In this document: piece after piece, positions 23,156-34,856 of the stretch | Layout: the number at the start of each line of letters is the position of its first letter | How positions within the stretch are numbered: the first letter of the stretch is position 1 | NCBI RefSeq assembly: GCF_905475345.1 | Contig: NC_066596.1 | Location: 3,344,001-3,408,000 of the forward strand | Direction: 5' to 3' | DNA length: 64,000 nt | Source: Vespula vulgaris | Lineage: Eukaryota > Arthropoda > Insecta > Hymenoptera > Vespidae | Made by a program: the position numbers and the translations under genes | Notes under the pieces: generated by a model | The model's database searches: none | Told to the model about the DNA's origin: nothing | Seen by the model: only the letters and a program-made list of their open reading frames with translations

Positions 23156-23484
23156 GGCTTCTCGAGAGAGTGAGGCGACCGGCATTCCACGGGGCCCGTA
23201 TTAATTATACCAGCCTCTGCTGATGCTGCAAGAGTAAGAGCGAGAACTCTAAACTCTTTCCTTCGTCTTCTTCTTCATCTTCGTCTTTCTCTGCTCCTTG
23301 CAGACTCCTTCTCTCATCTGCTTCTCTATCGTTTTGAACGAGCCTAATGACGATTCATTACCGTTTTAACAATGATTTTAATCAATCGCTTTGAAACACC
23401 TATAGAATATTTCAATTAACTAGAACAAATAGAAATAATTATTGATCTTGATTGACTCTTTGCGTTCTCTTTTTTATCCCTTTT

Positions 23485-23566
23485 TTTTTCTTCTTCTGCT
23501 CTCTTTCTTTCTTTTTTTTTTTTTTCTTGGTTGGCTCTCTTCTTCTTCTTCTTCTTCTTCTTCTTG
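23485..23566. repeat. T-rich / (CTT)n pyrimidine tract
   Basis: CTT and T runs, ending in eight or so CTT units. Confidence 0.9.
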
Positions 23567-23960
23567 ATATCGTAGGCTTTTTTAAAAGGGTTGAAAAATG
23601 TTTTGTTAAGTTATAAGATTCTTCGTCTTCGACATATACGTTGAAGGCTCGTTTTAGAAGGCAACAGTCGGCAAGAAGAAGATACACAGTTAGCAGGATC
23701 GGAGTATAGGCTGATGTTAAGCGTAGAGAAAGAGAAGAGGAGATGGAGAAGAAGGTAGAAGTAGGAGGAGAGTGCCAGGTACTCTATGGCGGAGGAAGAA
23801 GGATAGAAAGTAAATTACCTCCTCAGCACTCCTCTAGGAGGAGTTCTGGTAGACTATATCGGGCATGTAGAAGAAGGATGAGGGACGTAGGATGGGATGG
23901 TGCGGGTAGGTAGAAAAGAGAAGTACAAGAGTGAGAGACACAGCTAGAGTGAGTGAGTAT

Positions 23961-23965
<5 letters not shown>

Positions 23966-24009
<44 letters not shown>

Positions 24010-24010
24010 G
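23966..24010. repeat. (GA)n tract
   Basis: GA repeat of about 20 units after a GAGT-rich lead-in. Confidence 0.95.
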
Positions 24011-24377
24011 AGACGGTAGGCTAGTGAAATTGCATCGCTAAAATCCCAGTCACGGGTTAGGCCGTTTAAAAAATTCTTTCTTCGTTCGGCCCTTTTTCGT
24101 GCCATCTCACTTTCTTTCCTAAGAGACGTGCGTTTGTATTCTTAACGATTTATTCAGACTCACCATTTCGTTTCAAACGTTCGATTTGATAGTTCGAACG
24201 AAAGTAGGACCTCCTTCCTTTTTTTCTATTTTTTTTTTTTCTTTCTGGTTGTTGTGTCTTCCGTCATAATCGTATTCTCGATGTGATGAATCTTTGGACC
24301 ACCTAAGCTGCAAGCATGGACGAATCGTTCGAGTTTCTTCTTCTTTTCCTTCTTCTTTCTTTTTTCTTCTCTTCTTT

Positions 24378-24381
24378 CATC

Positions 24382-24441
<60 letters not shown>

Positions 24442-24479
24442 TTCTTCTTCTTCTTCTTCTTCTTTTTCTTCTTCTTCTA
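24378..24479. repeat. (CAT)n followed by (CTT)n
   Basis: About 21 CAT units run directly into about 12 CTT units. The reading frames give poly-His or poly-Asp and are artefacts. Confidence 0.97.
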
Positions 24480-24515
24480 ATCGTATCTTACGAAACTCAT
24501 GCGACACCCGTTACA

Positions 24516-24530
24516 TGACGTCATTTGCAT
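24516..24530. promoter_or_regulatory. Perfect CRE overlapping a perfect octamer
   Basis: TGACGTCA (24516-24523), the full palindromic CRE, shares its last A with ATTTGCAT (24523-24530), the octamer bound by POU-domain proteins. Both are exact consensus words. In vivo use is inference. Confidence 0.35.
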
Positions 24531-25449
24531 CGAGCTCAACGACGAGAGATATCCTATAAGAGCTCGTACTCTCTTGCCTACAATGCGCCAACCTCTGAGG
24601 GATATATGCACCTTCGGTATTCGCGAATATAATTTATCGAACATTAGCATAAGCTTGCGTTTCTCGTCGCCGTAACGGTGATTTCAAAGGGAGGCGAACG
24701 TGGGACGTATCGTTCGGTTAAAAAAAGGAGAAGAAAAGAGAAAGAGAGAGAGAGAAAAGAAAAAAAAGAAAAAAGAAAATTCCAGTGTCTTTTCTTATCT
24801 CTTCTTCTTTCTTGTTTTAACAGATATTATAACTCACGAAATTCTTCAAAGTCTAATCCCTTTTCGAAGAAATACGATCGCTCGTTAGCATATTATTAAC
24901 TCATTAGAAAATTAAAGATCGAATAGAGATTCTCGAATAAGAATTTAGTCTCGTAAACGTCAGAATAATATTTTCAAATTGATGATATTTAATCCGATTA
25001 GGGTCGTTACTCTAATAAATACGTATATACCTATCCTTAGAGGTTTATCCTCTTTTACGAAGGATCGTATTTCTCTTTTGCTCAAAATTTAAGTATTTCT
25101 AGTTAAGAAGAAGAAGAAAAAGAAGAAGAAGAAGAAGAAGAAAAAGAAGAAGAAAAAGATAGGCAAATAGCATCGAATAAATGAGATTGTTTGATAACGA
25201 TATTGGATTCTTATCGACGAATAGAATCATCGATTATTTCGAATATTCCAGTACGAAATGAAATCGTCGTAAGAAGAGACGAGTAGTAGTGCATCTTGTC
25301 GTGCATCTGCCGTGAGTGCCGCCGCCACTGTCCCGTATGTGGCACCCGCGTGCAGTAGCGTTGCGTGCACGCTATGCACGAGGAACGAGCAAGGGACTAC
25401 TCGTCTGCTCTCGCTCCTGCACTCCCCATCTTGGCTTCTTCCTCCTGGA

Positions 25450-25602
25450 AAGAAGGAAGGAAGAAAGAAAGGAAGGAAGGAAGGAAGGAAGGAAGGAGCT
25501 GGCGGTAGCCACGCGAGCGCTCCAGGCGACTACTCTCTTCTCTTTCTCTCTCTTTCTCTTTTTCTTTCTTTCTTTCTTCTTCTTCTTCTTCTTCTTCTTC
25601 TT
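25450..25602. repeat. (GGAA)n then (CTTT/CTT)n
   Basis: GGAA repeats (25450-25496) and, after a 35-bp complex spacer, a CT/CTTT/CTT pyrimidine tract (25530-25602). Purine and pyrimidine tracts thus face each other in opposite orientation. Confidence 0.9.
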
Positions 25603-26760
25603 CCATTTTACCTATACGTCCTTTTAATGTCGGTCCATACTCTGCTCTCCTCTTCTTCCTTGAATCCAGCGACCTTGCGCTTCGCTATGCTCCCTTCGAA
25701 ACTCGTTCGAGCATTATTACGAGATTCGTTCTAAATTTCGCTTAAAGAAAAAAAAAAAGAAAGAAAAAGAAAATGACGCGATATTTGGAGAATTTTATAA
25801 TTTATTTTCGAGTATGTCTTTGTAAGTTGTGGTTTTATAAAGTATGATAGAGGGACCGTGATGGCGGCAGCGGAGGGATCGGAGAGGGAAAGAGAAAGAG
25901 GAGATGGAGGAGGAGGTGGATGAGGAGGAGAAAAATCAGTAGGAGGGCGGAAGGCTCGAGGAGACAGAGAGAGAAAGAAAATTGTAAATCAAAACTTACA
26001 ATAGTTACCGTTCAACCAGGATCCGGACTTTACGGCAGTCATTCGTCGCATTATCCTAATGTATCCTGACAGCTCGGCGCGTCGACGAAGCTTAAAAAAG
26101 GGCGAGGAATCTCAGGGGTTAGCGTCCAAGAAGCATAGAAAGAGAAAAAGAGGGAAGGGTGGAGCGGGGAGTACGAAGAGAGAAAGAGAAAGAGAAAGAG
26201 AGAAAGAAAAAAAAGAGAAAGAGATGGGTGAGCAAATCTCGCACGTTCTTTTGTGAAAAATCGAAAAACAAATTAGAACGCGGCGTCGACGGGCTAGTCA
26301 CGGCCGGACAATTTATCAAAAATTAATTATCCATTAGGCTCCGGATCGGGTAGAAAAGTGTAGCTTTGTTGAACACAATGGTATCCTCGGTCAGGTATAA
26401 CGGAGGAGAAAGAGAGAGGAAAAAAGGGAGAGAAAGAGAGTCGAACTGAACCGAGGCAGTTCTAGGCGGAGGAGGAGGGATACAAAAAATCGTCTACGCC
26501 TTCGAACATCCTGTCCTTCGTTCATCTCTTTTCTTCTTTTTCTTTTTTTTTCTTCTTACTTTCTTATCCCTCAGAAACTTTCTTCCAAATCTTTTATCTC
26601 GCTTCGTTCCAGAAACTTAAAAAAAAAAGAAAAGTATTTTCGAAAATGCGTACGTACGTAAGCTCGGTTGATTGATAAATTCAAATTGTGCATTGCGTTT
26701 GAACTCGAATTTGAAATTTTCGAGATATCTCGATGTTATTGCAGTAAGTAAGATCAAGAC

Positions 26761-26815
26761 GAGTTGAGTCGAGTCGAGTCGAGTCGAGTCGAGTCGAGTC
26801 GGTTCGAGTCGAGTT
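26761..26815. repeat. (GAGTC)n pentanucleotide repeat
   Basis: About ten GAGTC units with GAGTT and GGTTC variants. Unlike most repeats here it is neither pure purine nor pure pyrimidine. Confidence 0.95.
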
Positions 26816-26829
26816 CAGTTCAAGCGTGG

Positions 26830-26847
26830 TTGACCTCGTGGGGTCAA
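26830..26847. promoter_or_regulatory. Everted nuclear-receptor-like half-sites
   Basis: TTGACC (26830-26835) and GGTCAA (26842-26847) form an exact inverted pair. Read outward they are AGGTCA-like half-sites separated by four bases. They sit 15 bp after the GAGTC repeat. A role is inference. Confidence 0.25.
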
Positions 26848-28186
26848 GAATTCCCGAAAAGAAGGCGATCGCAGTGTAGTGTTAGTGGTAAGGAAACGGA
26901 ATGAGGAGAAAGGGGAGAGGTAGTAAGAGATCGAAAGGCCTGGACTCACAGGACGTAGACTTACGATCGTTTTTCGACGTCCCGAACGCGAGCGCCGTTA
27001 GGACTACGCTTTAGCAGATCATGTTAAATCGTAGAATTAGCCCCTGCCCCTTTTCCTCGTTCCAAACGCGACGCGGCATAACTTACGGTATTTATCTCGT
27101 AAACCTGGCTCTCTCACCCTGACCCTCGGGCCTTATTTATAACTGTCGACAGGTTCACACTGCGTTCGGGCTTGACTTTCTCTCTCCTTCTCTCTCTCTC
27201 TTTCTCTTTTTCTCTCTTTCTCTTGCTCTATCTTTTTTTTTTCTTTACGTTAGATGCATACGTAGAGTTTAGAGAGAGACAGAGAAAGAGAGTGAGAGAG
27301 GAGAAAGAGAGAAGGCGCTTAAGTTTCTTTCTTTTATTCTTCTTATTCATCTTCTTCTACTTCCTCCGAGTTTGGAGTATGATGAGAAGCGATCGTTCGA
27401 TGATCCCGATAACTCGATTCGCGGTGCAACCTGTCCCGATCGTTTTTTCCACTCGACTAAACGTTGTTTATGCTTGTTTGGATACAGCGAGTATCAGTAC
27501 GAGAACGAGATTGACAAAGTTTTATGAGAATTCAATGGAATACGAAGATGGAGAAGTCGTTTTTCAATTTCGCTTACTTTGCTAACTTTTCTAGTCTAGT
27601 CTCGAGGTAGATGTGAGACGAGCACTATTCTTCCGTTTGATCGCGATCAGTCGATCAATCAATGAAGTTGAATGATCAATGGATTATTTCATTTCTATCA
27701 AAGACACAGTATATTTACGATTTAGCATAGATTGTGTTGATGGGTCAGTTTAAAGAATTTCGTTAGAATTTTTGGAACTGCCCACATGATTCGAAGAAAA
27801 GAAGAAAAAAAAAGAAGAAAAATTATAGAAAGGAGACAGTTTCGATGAAACATAAACGTCCCTTTGCCGTAATAAACATCCGTCTTGGTCCTTCTTTCCA
27901 GTTACTAGAATTATGTTACTCGAAGACGAAGAGAGCGATAATGTTTCTCATGTACGCGGGACATTTACGAGCATCACAGTCCGTCGATCTTAGATCACGG
28001 AACAAGGGACCTAGGTGTGTCTCCTTATCCAGATATTATCGTGCCGGATTGTGAGACAGCACAGTGCCGCATTTTTCGAATTTACGTCTCGCGCAAGTTT
28101 CGTGTAGGTCGTCGTATGCCACTCGTCGAATGAACGATTCTCGGTAATTTTTTCATTAAAGGATAACGTTACACCCTATCGCCTTC

Positions 28187-28211
28187 AACGTAATACGTAA
28201 GGTATTACGTT
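28187..28211. other. Exact 10-bp hairpin
   Basis: AACGTAATAC (28187-28196) and GTATTACGTT (28202-28211) are exact reverse complements around a 5-nt loop. Similar TAACGT words occur at 28165 and 28225. Confidence 0.6.
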
Positions 28212-28513
28212 AGATTTCACTTTGAATAACGTATGAGCTACCGCTAAAACCACTTTCCATCGGTTCTCTCAACAAACAAAAAAAAAAAGAAAAGAAAGAA
28301 AGAAAAAAGAAAAATGTTAGAAACCGCTGCTAACTCGAAGGAGATATTTTTCTGATCGAGTCCGAACATTATCGGCACCCACGAGACATCTAAAGTCTTT
28401 CATAAATTCTCGATAAATCGATATAACGTGTTCGACTCCTAGAAGCATAGGTATTTAATTGTCTCCAATCTAATTAAACGACTACCGATGCGTGGGCCGA
28501 TTTCGATCGATTT

Positions 28514-28538
28514 AACGATAGATCGTTCGACCGAACGA
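28514..28538. other. Overlapping near-palindromes
   Basis: AACGAT-AG-ATCGTT (28514-28527) overlaps TCGTTCG-AC-CGAACGA (28523-28538), so the shared TCGTT can pair left or right. Confidence 0.5.
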
Positions 28539-28929
28539 GAATCAACTTTCGCTTTTAGCGAATTCATAGAGAAGCTATTATTTTTCATGGTGTGCTACAA
28601 ATTAGACGACGGTCGTTTCAACGATAAAAATTAGGAGAAAGAAGATAAACGAGGATAGAAAATGAAAGAGAGAGAGAAGGAGATGGAAGATTATGAAGAG
28701 GTCCCGAAATCTCTCTCTCCCTCTTTCTCTCTCTTTCTCTCTCTCTCTCACTCTGGTTCAACGGAGGCTGGTAATTTTTTTACGCGAAAATTTAATTAGA
28801 TCGTCCGGTGGGAGCCCGGCTCGATTTGAAATTACTTTTACGAGGTCTCTGCTTCCTTTTTTCCAGTTCGCAGGACGGCACGGCACCGGCACGGCGCCGT
28901 AATTAAAGCTAGGCGAGCAAGCGACCGCC

Positions 28930-28954
28930 TTCTTTCTGTTTCTTTCTCTTTCTT

Positions 28955-28991
<37 letters not shown>

Positions 28992-28998
28992 GTCTCTT
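28930..28998. repeat. (CTTT)n / (CT)n tract
   Basis: CTTT units grading into CT and CTGT units. Confidence 0.9.
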
Positions 28999-29165
28999 CT
29001 CTGCTTTCGTGCCTTCTCTTTAGGGCCGACGCCCTCTCGTCCTCCAACCCTCCCCCACTCCAACTTCCACCTCCTCATCTGTTGGTCGTTCTCTCTCACT
29101 CTCGATATCTTAATTGCCCGTCTGCCGAGATATTTTCGCGAATCGCAAATTTATGGACCAGCCCC

Positions 29166-29225
29166 TTAGCGGATCGCGCGCTAACGACGTACTCTCCGTG
29201 CGAGTACGTACGAGCCCGTACTCGC
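29166..29225. other. Two close hairpins in a CpG-rich island
   Basis: TTAGCG (29166-29171) pairs with CGCTAA (29179-29184). GCGAGTACG (29200-29208) pairs with CGTACTCGC (29217-29225), an exact 9-bp stem with an 8-nt loop. Confidence 0.5.
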
Positions 29226-31075
29226 GGTTAAAAGAGAAGGAGAGAGAGAGAGAGACGTTTATGCGCCGGAACGAGAGTGGAAGAAGGAGGACGGAAACGT
29301 AATCGTCGATCTCTCGCTGCGAGGGAATCATTTCGTTATTTTCGTGGACCTGCTCGCACACTTTATCCTCCTTCCACTCATATCTTCGTTTTCTACTTTA
29401 TCGAGTCGAGTACAATGTAAGATGACGTCTACTTTTAAGTGATTAACACATCGCTCCGATCAGACGTTTTTCACTACTTATAATATCTCTTACAATATCG
29501 TTTCTATATTTGCATATAACTATGTGATCAACGTATAATAATATCGAGATATCTACGTTAGGATGATTCGGACGATAACAAATAAAAATCGTTTGTTAAT
29601 GTCGTAAGGCAAAAAGGTGTTCCTCCTTTTCTTTTCTTTTTTTTTTTTCCTTCAGAGATTTTCCATCAGAATAACTCCTTAAATCAGTCTGGCGTAATAA
29701 CGTACGTTGTCGTCAAAAAAGGGCGTATCATTTAGATAAAAATCTGAAATAAGTTCCTCCTTGCTATGGTAAGCCTTTGAATGAAGAATATTCGTACAGG
29801 TTTAGGATACAGGGAGTAAAACGATCCCCTTTTCCTCTTCGCCTCGTCGCGTTCACAGAATTTTAATCTTATCCTCCTTTCGAAATCTCTTTCGAAATCC
29901 CTTTGTCCTTAGATAAATTTAAAAATGAGGATATAGATAGTATTTGAATATCGATAGTGGAAAATCGAATCGAGACTTCAAGAAAAAAAAAAATTTTTTT
30001 TGGTAAGTGTCTCGTTTAAGAGGACAGATCATTCCTTTATAATCTACTATAACGAGATATAGTTTTCGAAGGAAGGAACGTAGTCGGAGAAATTCATTGG
30101 AAGGTTTGTAGCGAGTTTGTGCCGTCGGTCCTGTATCAGGGTAACGAGGTACTTGGAAGGGTCCGGTAGGTTGGAGGGCAGAAACGGGGAGCGAGGGAGG
30201 AATTTTAAGTTGGAAACCTTGTCGCGCGTTCCTTTACCTCGGAATCACGAATGCCGGTGGTGGAACCAACCCAGGAGATTTCGTGCTGCCAAACTACCTT
30301 TCGTTTTCTCTTGAACGAAATAAGACAAATAGAAAAGAAAAGCGAAAAATGACGAACCGTTTGTAAATGTTGTCTCATTATCATAGTTAAAGAAAATCCG
30401 AAGCTCGACTCGTTCGATCGAGAATAATGGAAATGATCGAAACGAAAGAAGGATCTTTCTCTTTTTTTCGAATATTTTTCTTAAAAATGCAGGAACTCTG
30501 AAAGATTTTCACCAGTAGAATTCAACGATCGTAATCCATTTTACGATTCAAGTTTCTTAAACTTGAAAGCTAAAGAAATTCGTAGAAATATACTTGGCGG
30601 GACGTGCTCGTGCTAATTGAGGACGCGTTGACCTACCTGTGAAATTGATTAACCGTGCGGGCTCACATCTCACCGTAGAATCTTATCTTTTGGGGACAGA
30701 TTTCTTTTCCCTTTATTTTCTACTTTGTATACGATAACGAACTTGCCTTCTCTTCTTTTTTAATTCTTTAAAAAATAATGATATTAATGTTCATTATTAA
30801 CGTTTTATTTATATTTTCTATCAAGTTGGTACAAAGAGCGAATTTAAACAAAAGTAAATCTATTTTATTGTATCTTTGACATTTATTGAATGTAATCGTA
30901 GTATGTATTATATATAAGTGAAACTCACGTAGTATACTTGGTCGATAAATTAATCCGTCGAGTTGGAACAAACGTTCGCTTAACGAGCTTGCACCGATCC
31001 TATCCCACAATAGAATTAATAGGGAAATTTGCCGATCACCGCGCGATACTTAAAACAAACGGCTTGCTAATGATC

Positions 31076-31091
31076 GCGACACGAGTGTCGC
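31076..31091. other. 16-bp near-palindrome
   Basis: GCGACAC-GA-GTGTCGC, exact 7-bp arms with a 2-base centre. Confidence 0.6.
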
Positions 31092-31471
31092 CTCGAGCAC
31101 GAATTTCCTACGAATTCAAGAAAAAGAATTAACCTTTTGGTTTGACGATAAAAATCGTAATTTATGCGGACGGAAACACGATCCTTCCACGATCCTACGA
31201 AGGCTATGTATCTCAAGGACGATTCCAGACTCGATTTAATCAAGGTTTCGCTTTTATGATATATTTTCAAAAATAATACAACGAGATAAAATTAATGATC
31301 GAAGGAATTTTTATGGGATCGTTATAAGAATCTAAAGTTCGATAAATATAATCGGTCTTGATGAATAATGAGAATGATATAGCATCGAGATCGATGATCT
31401 TTCAACGACCTGTTTCGTTTAATAAACGATTCACTATTTTCAAATAGCAACGCGTCGATCTCGTTCTATTC

Positions 31472-31864
31472 TTGCTTTTGTTATCGGTCTCTTTCTTTTT
31501 CTATCGAGAATATTACCCGGAAAGCGTCGACGTAGCGCATTACAACGTGGAGCCTCGAGGTCCACTGCCACACGCCCACGATGCATGCTCACGATGCTCT
31601 TCTTCAGCCAGGCCTTGTTTGTGCCTTTGGCCTTTTATTGGCCGAAGCGATCGACTTCGGCCTGAAGCTTCCTACGTTTTAATAGACCTTATCATAGCTA
31701 GACCGATACAAATGTTTCCGGTTGTGTTCTATAAGTGGAGGAACTCTTTGATGAAGTCGACCTCGATGCAGAACGATCTACTTTTTAAATATTCTTTAAT
31801 TTTATTTATTTTATTTCTATTATCAGATACAAGTATGTATTTATACGAATGCACAAATAGATGA
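31472..31864 (+). other. Unassigned open frame, 130 codons
   Basis: Open frame with a hydrophobic C-terminal third (about residues 95-125) and a Cys/Arg/Pro-containing middle. It matches no family I know, and the GC-rich middle overlaps the 31640 hairpin. It is more likely chance than coding. Confidence 0.08.
31640..31662. other. Exact 8-bp GC-rich hairpin
   Basis: GGCCGAAG (31640-31647) and CTTCGGCC (31655-31662) with a 7-nt loop. Further GGCC words upstream (31604, 31629) and CTTCA/TGAAG arms offer alternative pairings. Confidence 0.5.
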
Positions 31865-33158
31865 ATGTATGTGTACGTATATATACGTACATAATATGTC
31901 GCTTATCCAAAAAAAATTCTCTCTCTTCCTTTTTATATTTTTTTTTCAACATTCGCATATCGAGGAATATGATTTTACTCGTTTATTCTCTGGAATTAAT
32001 AATCGTTTAAACTACAACTGAAACATACTGAGAACGAACGTATACTTGCATTTTATTACGACGAGGTTAATATACGCTTGATATAGCGTAGCGAGTTCTT
32101 GAAAAAAAAAAAGAAAAAGAGAAAGAGAAATAAAAAAGAAAGAAAGATAAAAAGAAAAACTGGACGAAATGGAAAGAGAAGAAAAGAGATAGGAGTTTAC
32201 GATCTCGAGAGTTCGATGTACGAAGAAGGCGGCGTATCGACGCGATCGAGCGAGTAAAATTAAACCGGCTGAACGAAAAGCTTCATTCTGATTTTACTTA
32301 AGTGACCTCCGGAATGGCGATAGGCGGTCCTCACGACGATATCGTCTCGCGGTTGTGTTAATGAAGCACTTACGCGATCGGACAGCGTCTCTCAATCGGG
32401 CATGGTGTAAAATTGCCGATACCATGGAATTTACGCTCACAACGTTCACCAAATTTCATCCACTACTTTTCGCTTTTATCTGGAAAGAAGGCATATTAAG
32501 AAAAAACAGAGAGATAGAAGTAGAAAGAGAGACGATCGTAAAAAACACAATATAGAAAGGTGTGAAAAGCATTTTTTACAGATATACGAGACAAGTGATA
32601 AGAATAGAATAAAAAAGTCTTGAAAGGAAAATTTATAACGTTTGGACGTGTATGATGAAAATTCACAGAATTAATTATTTAATCTTTAAATGCATTTTAT
32701 TGGACAGAATTAACATACATACATTTTTAATGATACAACGAATATTACATTCTTATATTTCGGTAAAGTAATTCGATCGATTTTTATATCAATTACAAGC
32801 TTTTGTAATATGATTGTTCTAGTATAATATTTTTGTTCCAAACGTTTCTGAATAGGAAAAAAAGAGAAAAAAAAGAACATTGAAAAACATCGCCCACTAA
32901 TACTTCTTTCTCAGCCTAGTCTCGTTTCTTATCGATATCTGGTGACTTCTCGATCGATTTCATGCTCTTCCAGCGTTTCTCTTCTACGACACGAGCGGAC
33001 GTCCTTGGGTGCAAGGGAAGGATCACAAAAATCGTGAGACGCCGGTGCCTTCTTACCGAGGAGAAGAGAAAGAGATAGAGAGAGGAGGGCACTCTCGAGT
33101 TCGCTTTAAAAACGACGCGCCGATCGGCCAGTTTTTGCACGTCCCTTTCTTTCTTCAT

Positions 33159-33160
<2 letters not shown>

Positions 33161-33207
<47 letters not shown>

Positions 33208-33230
33208 TCTTTCTATTTCTTCTTATTCGA
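33161..33230. repeat. (CT)n tract
   Basis: About 20 uninterrupted CT units, then degenerate CTTT. Confidence 0.95.
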
Positions 33231-34735
33231 TCATCGACTTTAACCAAGAATCGACATAGTCTCTTCTTCTATACTATTGTTTATATGTGTATATATATAT
33301 ATATAATCTTAGATTTATTTAATAATTGTATTAAATGTAATTATAAAAGACAAAAATATTGTACAAATATCGTATGTTCATGTAGCAATTTGTTATAAAT
33401 CGCAATATGCTTACATTAAACGAGTTAGTTTATCTCTTTTTGTAGATATTCTCTATCTATAAATAAGTACGAAACTCATCGTACTTATATTTAGCAATTA
33501 AACACGTTAATCATAGCTTTTTAATATTCGACGACACGATACACCTACGTGTATTTTAGTTGCACTGCGTGTACTTAAGTGCTTACTTACGTGCGCCTCC
33601 GCCATCGAAGATATAATGTATCGATCGATCTGTATTTGGTTCGATCGACTTGCAGAGGACGTGAGATTTAATAACGTTCAGATATATCGATTAATTGCTA
33701 CCTTTTATGAAAACATCGGTCTCTTTTAGTATCAATGGTAATCCTCGAAAATATTCAAGGACTTTCGTGTTTTTAATTTTGTTTACGATTTTACGATCTT
33801 ATATTGAAAAATATGTAAACGAATATTTATCATTGATCATTGTTGCCTGGCAATGTGACCGCTGTCTATGTTTACTCTACGCTTTGTCCTTCGGATTAGC
33901 TTGACTTTGTTCGAACAGTCGTAGTTAAGACACAGCAGAGTGATGACGAACCCGAAATCTAGTGACAAGTTTTAACTTCAGTTCTAATTTCTCCTTCAAT
34001 GTAAGTAAAAGAAAACGTATAACTGATTATATTTTGTTTTAAATTATATTATAAAATATATATCGATTTAAAATATATATAAATTATATTTAAAAAATAT
34101 ATATACACTTGTATACATAAAACAACGCTATACAGAATTAAAGTTACACGCTTACATTTTGTAGATCTTATGAAATATTAATATAATTTCATATGTTCGA
34201 TACGAAATTAATTGTTCGTTCATATACGAAGATTAATGGTTAAGTCAGGATGAATATAGTATAATACTTACGATTAATATAGTATAGTATTTACGATTAA
34301 TATAGTATAGTTATATTATAAGGTTACACGTAATATAATTCTTGGATATGAAACAAAGCTAGGATCGTAAAGTATCAATTAAGATTAATATTAATTACGT
34401 ATATATAAAATTTCATAAATTCGAAAGCTGGTTGCTCTTTCTCTTTTTCTTTCTCTCTCTCTCTCTTTCTTTCTAACATGCTTCTCTCGAACATAAACAA
34501 TTCCATTTACAACCGAAGAAGATGGGATTTTCCATTTTCAATAGATACTTGTTTACTTTTAGTTCTTTTTCCCTTTTCGCTAGAATGAATTTATTTTTAT
34601 TTATTTTCTTCGAAGTATATACATCGTTTCCATCTTTTATCGATAAAGAAACAAGATTTTTCTATGATGACTTATTTCATCTCTTTTCTTTCTAAGTCGT
34701 CATCTTGTTCTCGTGAACGGCTTAACGCATTATGT

Positions 34736-34856
34736 GGAAACTCGTAAGATTTCCTAGTTGCGGTTTCCGCGTCTCGGACGGAAGGATGATAAATTCTCAG
34801 AGTTGTTGGTGCGCGAGGCGTCTCTGAAAGCCTCGACCGTTACGACGCGTAACGGT
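34736..34856. other. Run of four hairpins in 120 bp
   Basis: In order: GGAAA/TTTCC (34736-34754), TTCCG/CGGAA (34765-34783; GCGG/CCGC at 34760-34770 is an alternative), CGAGGC/GCCTCG (34814-34835) and ACCGTTACG/CGTAACGGT (34836-34856, exact 9 bp, 3-nt loop). The last two abut with no spacer. It lies in AT-rich sequence and is not a tandem repeat. No RNA family is recognised. Confidence 0.5.

Larger units (their letters stand above)
20510..24510. other. GA-rich non-coding segment
   Basis: GA tracts dominate (20547-20586, 22694-22736, 22900-22995, 23966-24010), with CT at 22053-22102. Complex stretches at 20600-21300, 21380-22040, 22100-22680 and 23160-23440 hold no recognisable gene. A GAATC/GATTC hairpin with an inner GATC/GATC pair lies at 20826-20847. 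Confidence 0.65.
24510..28690. other. Mixed segment with several complex islands
   Basis: Tracts: GAA 25107-25160, GGAA 25450-25496, CTT 25530-25602, GA 26176-26225, CT 27175-27240. A GC-rich island at 25280-25420 contains the palindrome GCGTGCACGC. Other complex stretches are 26260-26400 and 26930-27170, with inverted repeats at 26720-26733 (TCGAGATATCTCGA), 28187-28211 and 28514-28538. No gene is recognised. Confidence 0.6.
28690..33000. other. CpG-containing complex segment
   Basis: CT tracts at 28706-28755 and 28930-28998, a CGGCAC repeat at about 28871-28898, and several structured islands (29166-29225, 31076-31091, 31640-31662, 32335-32346). Complex stretches at 29380-30700 and 30930-31470 contain no recognisable gene. 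An A-run followed by a T-run, a perfect A/T palindrome, lies at 29981-30001. Confidence 0.6.

Noticed and set aside
24226..24518. Poly-Asp and poly-His frames
   Set aside because: They arise from the (CAT)n/(CTT)n microsatellite read on either strand.
30991..31003. CCGATCCTATC as a fourth copy of the triplicated element
   Set aside because: Only 11 bp match; TAATTGC and AACGTGCA at the expected spacing are missing.
34778..34800. GGACGGA word resembling the miR-184 seed
   Set aside because: The rest of the mature sequence differs and no matching 5' arm is present; miR-184 is otherwise nearly invariant.
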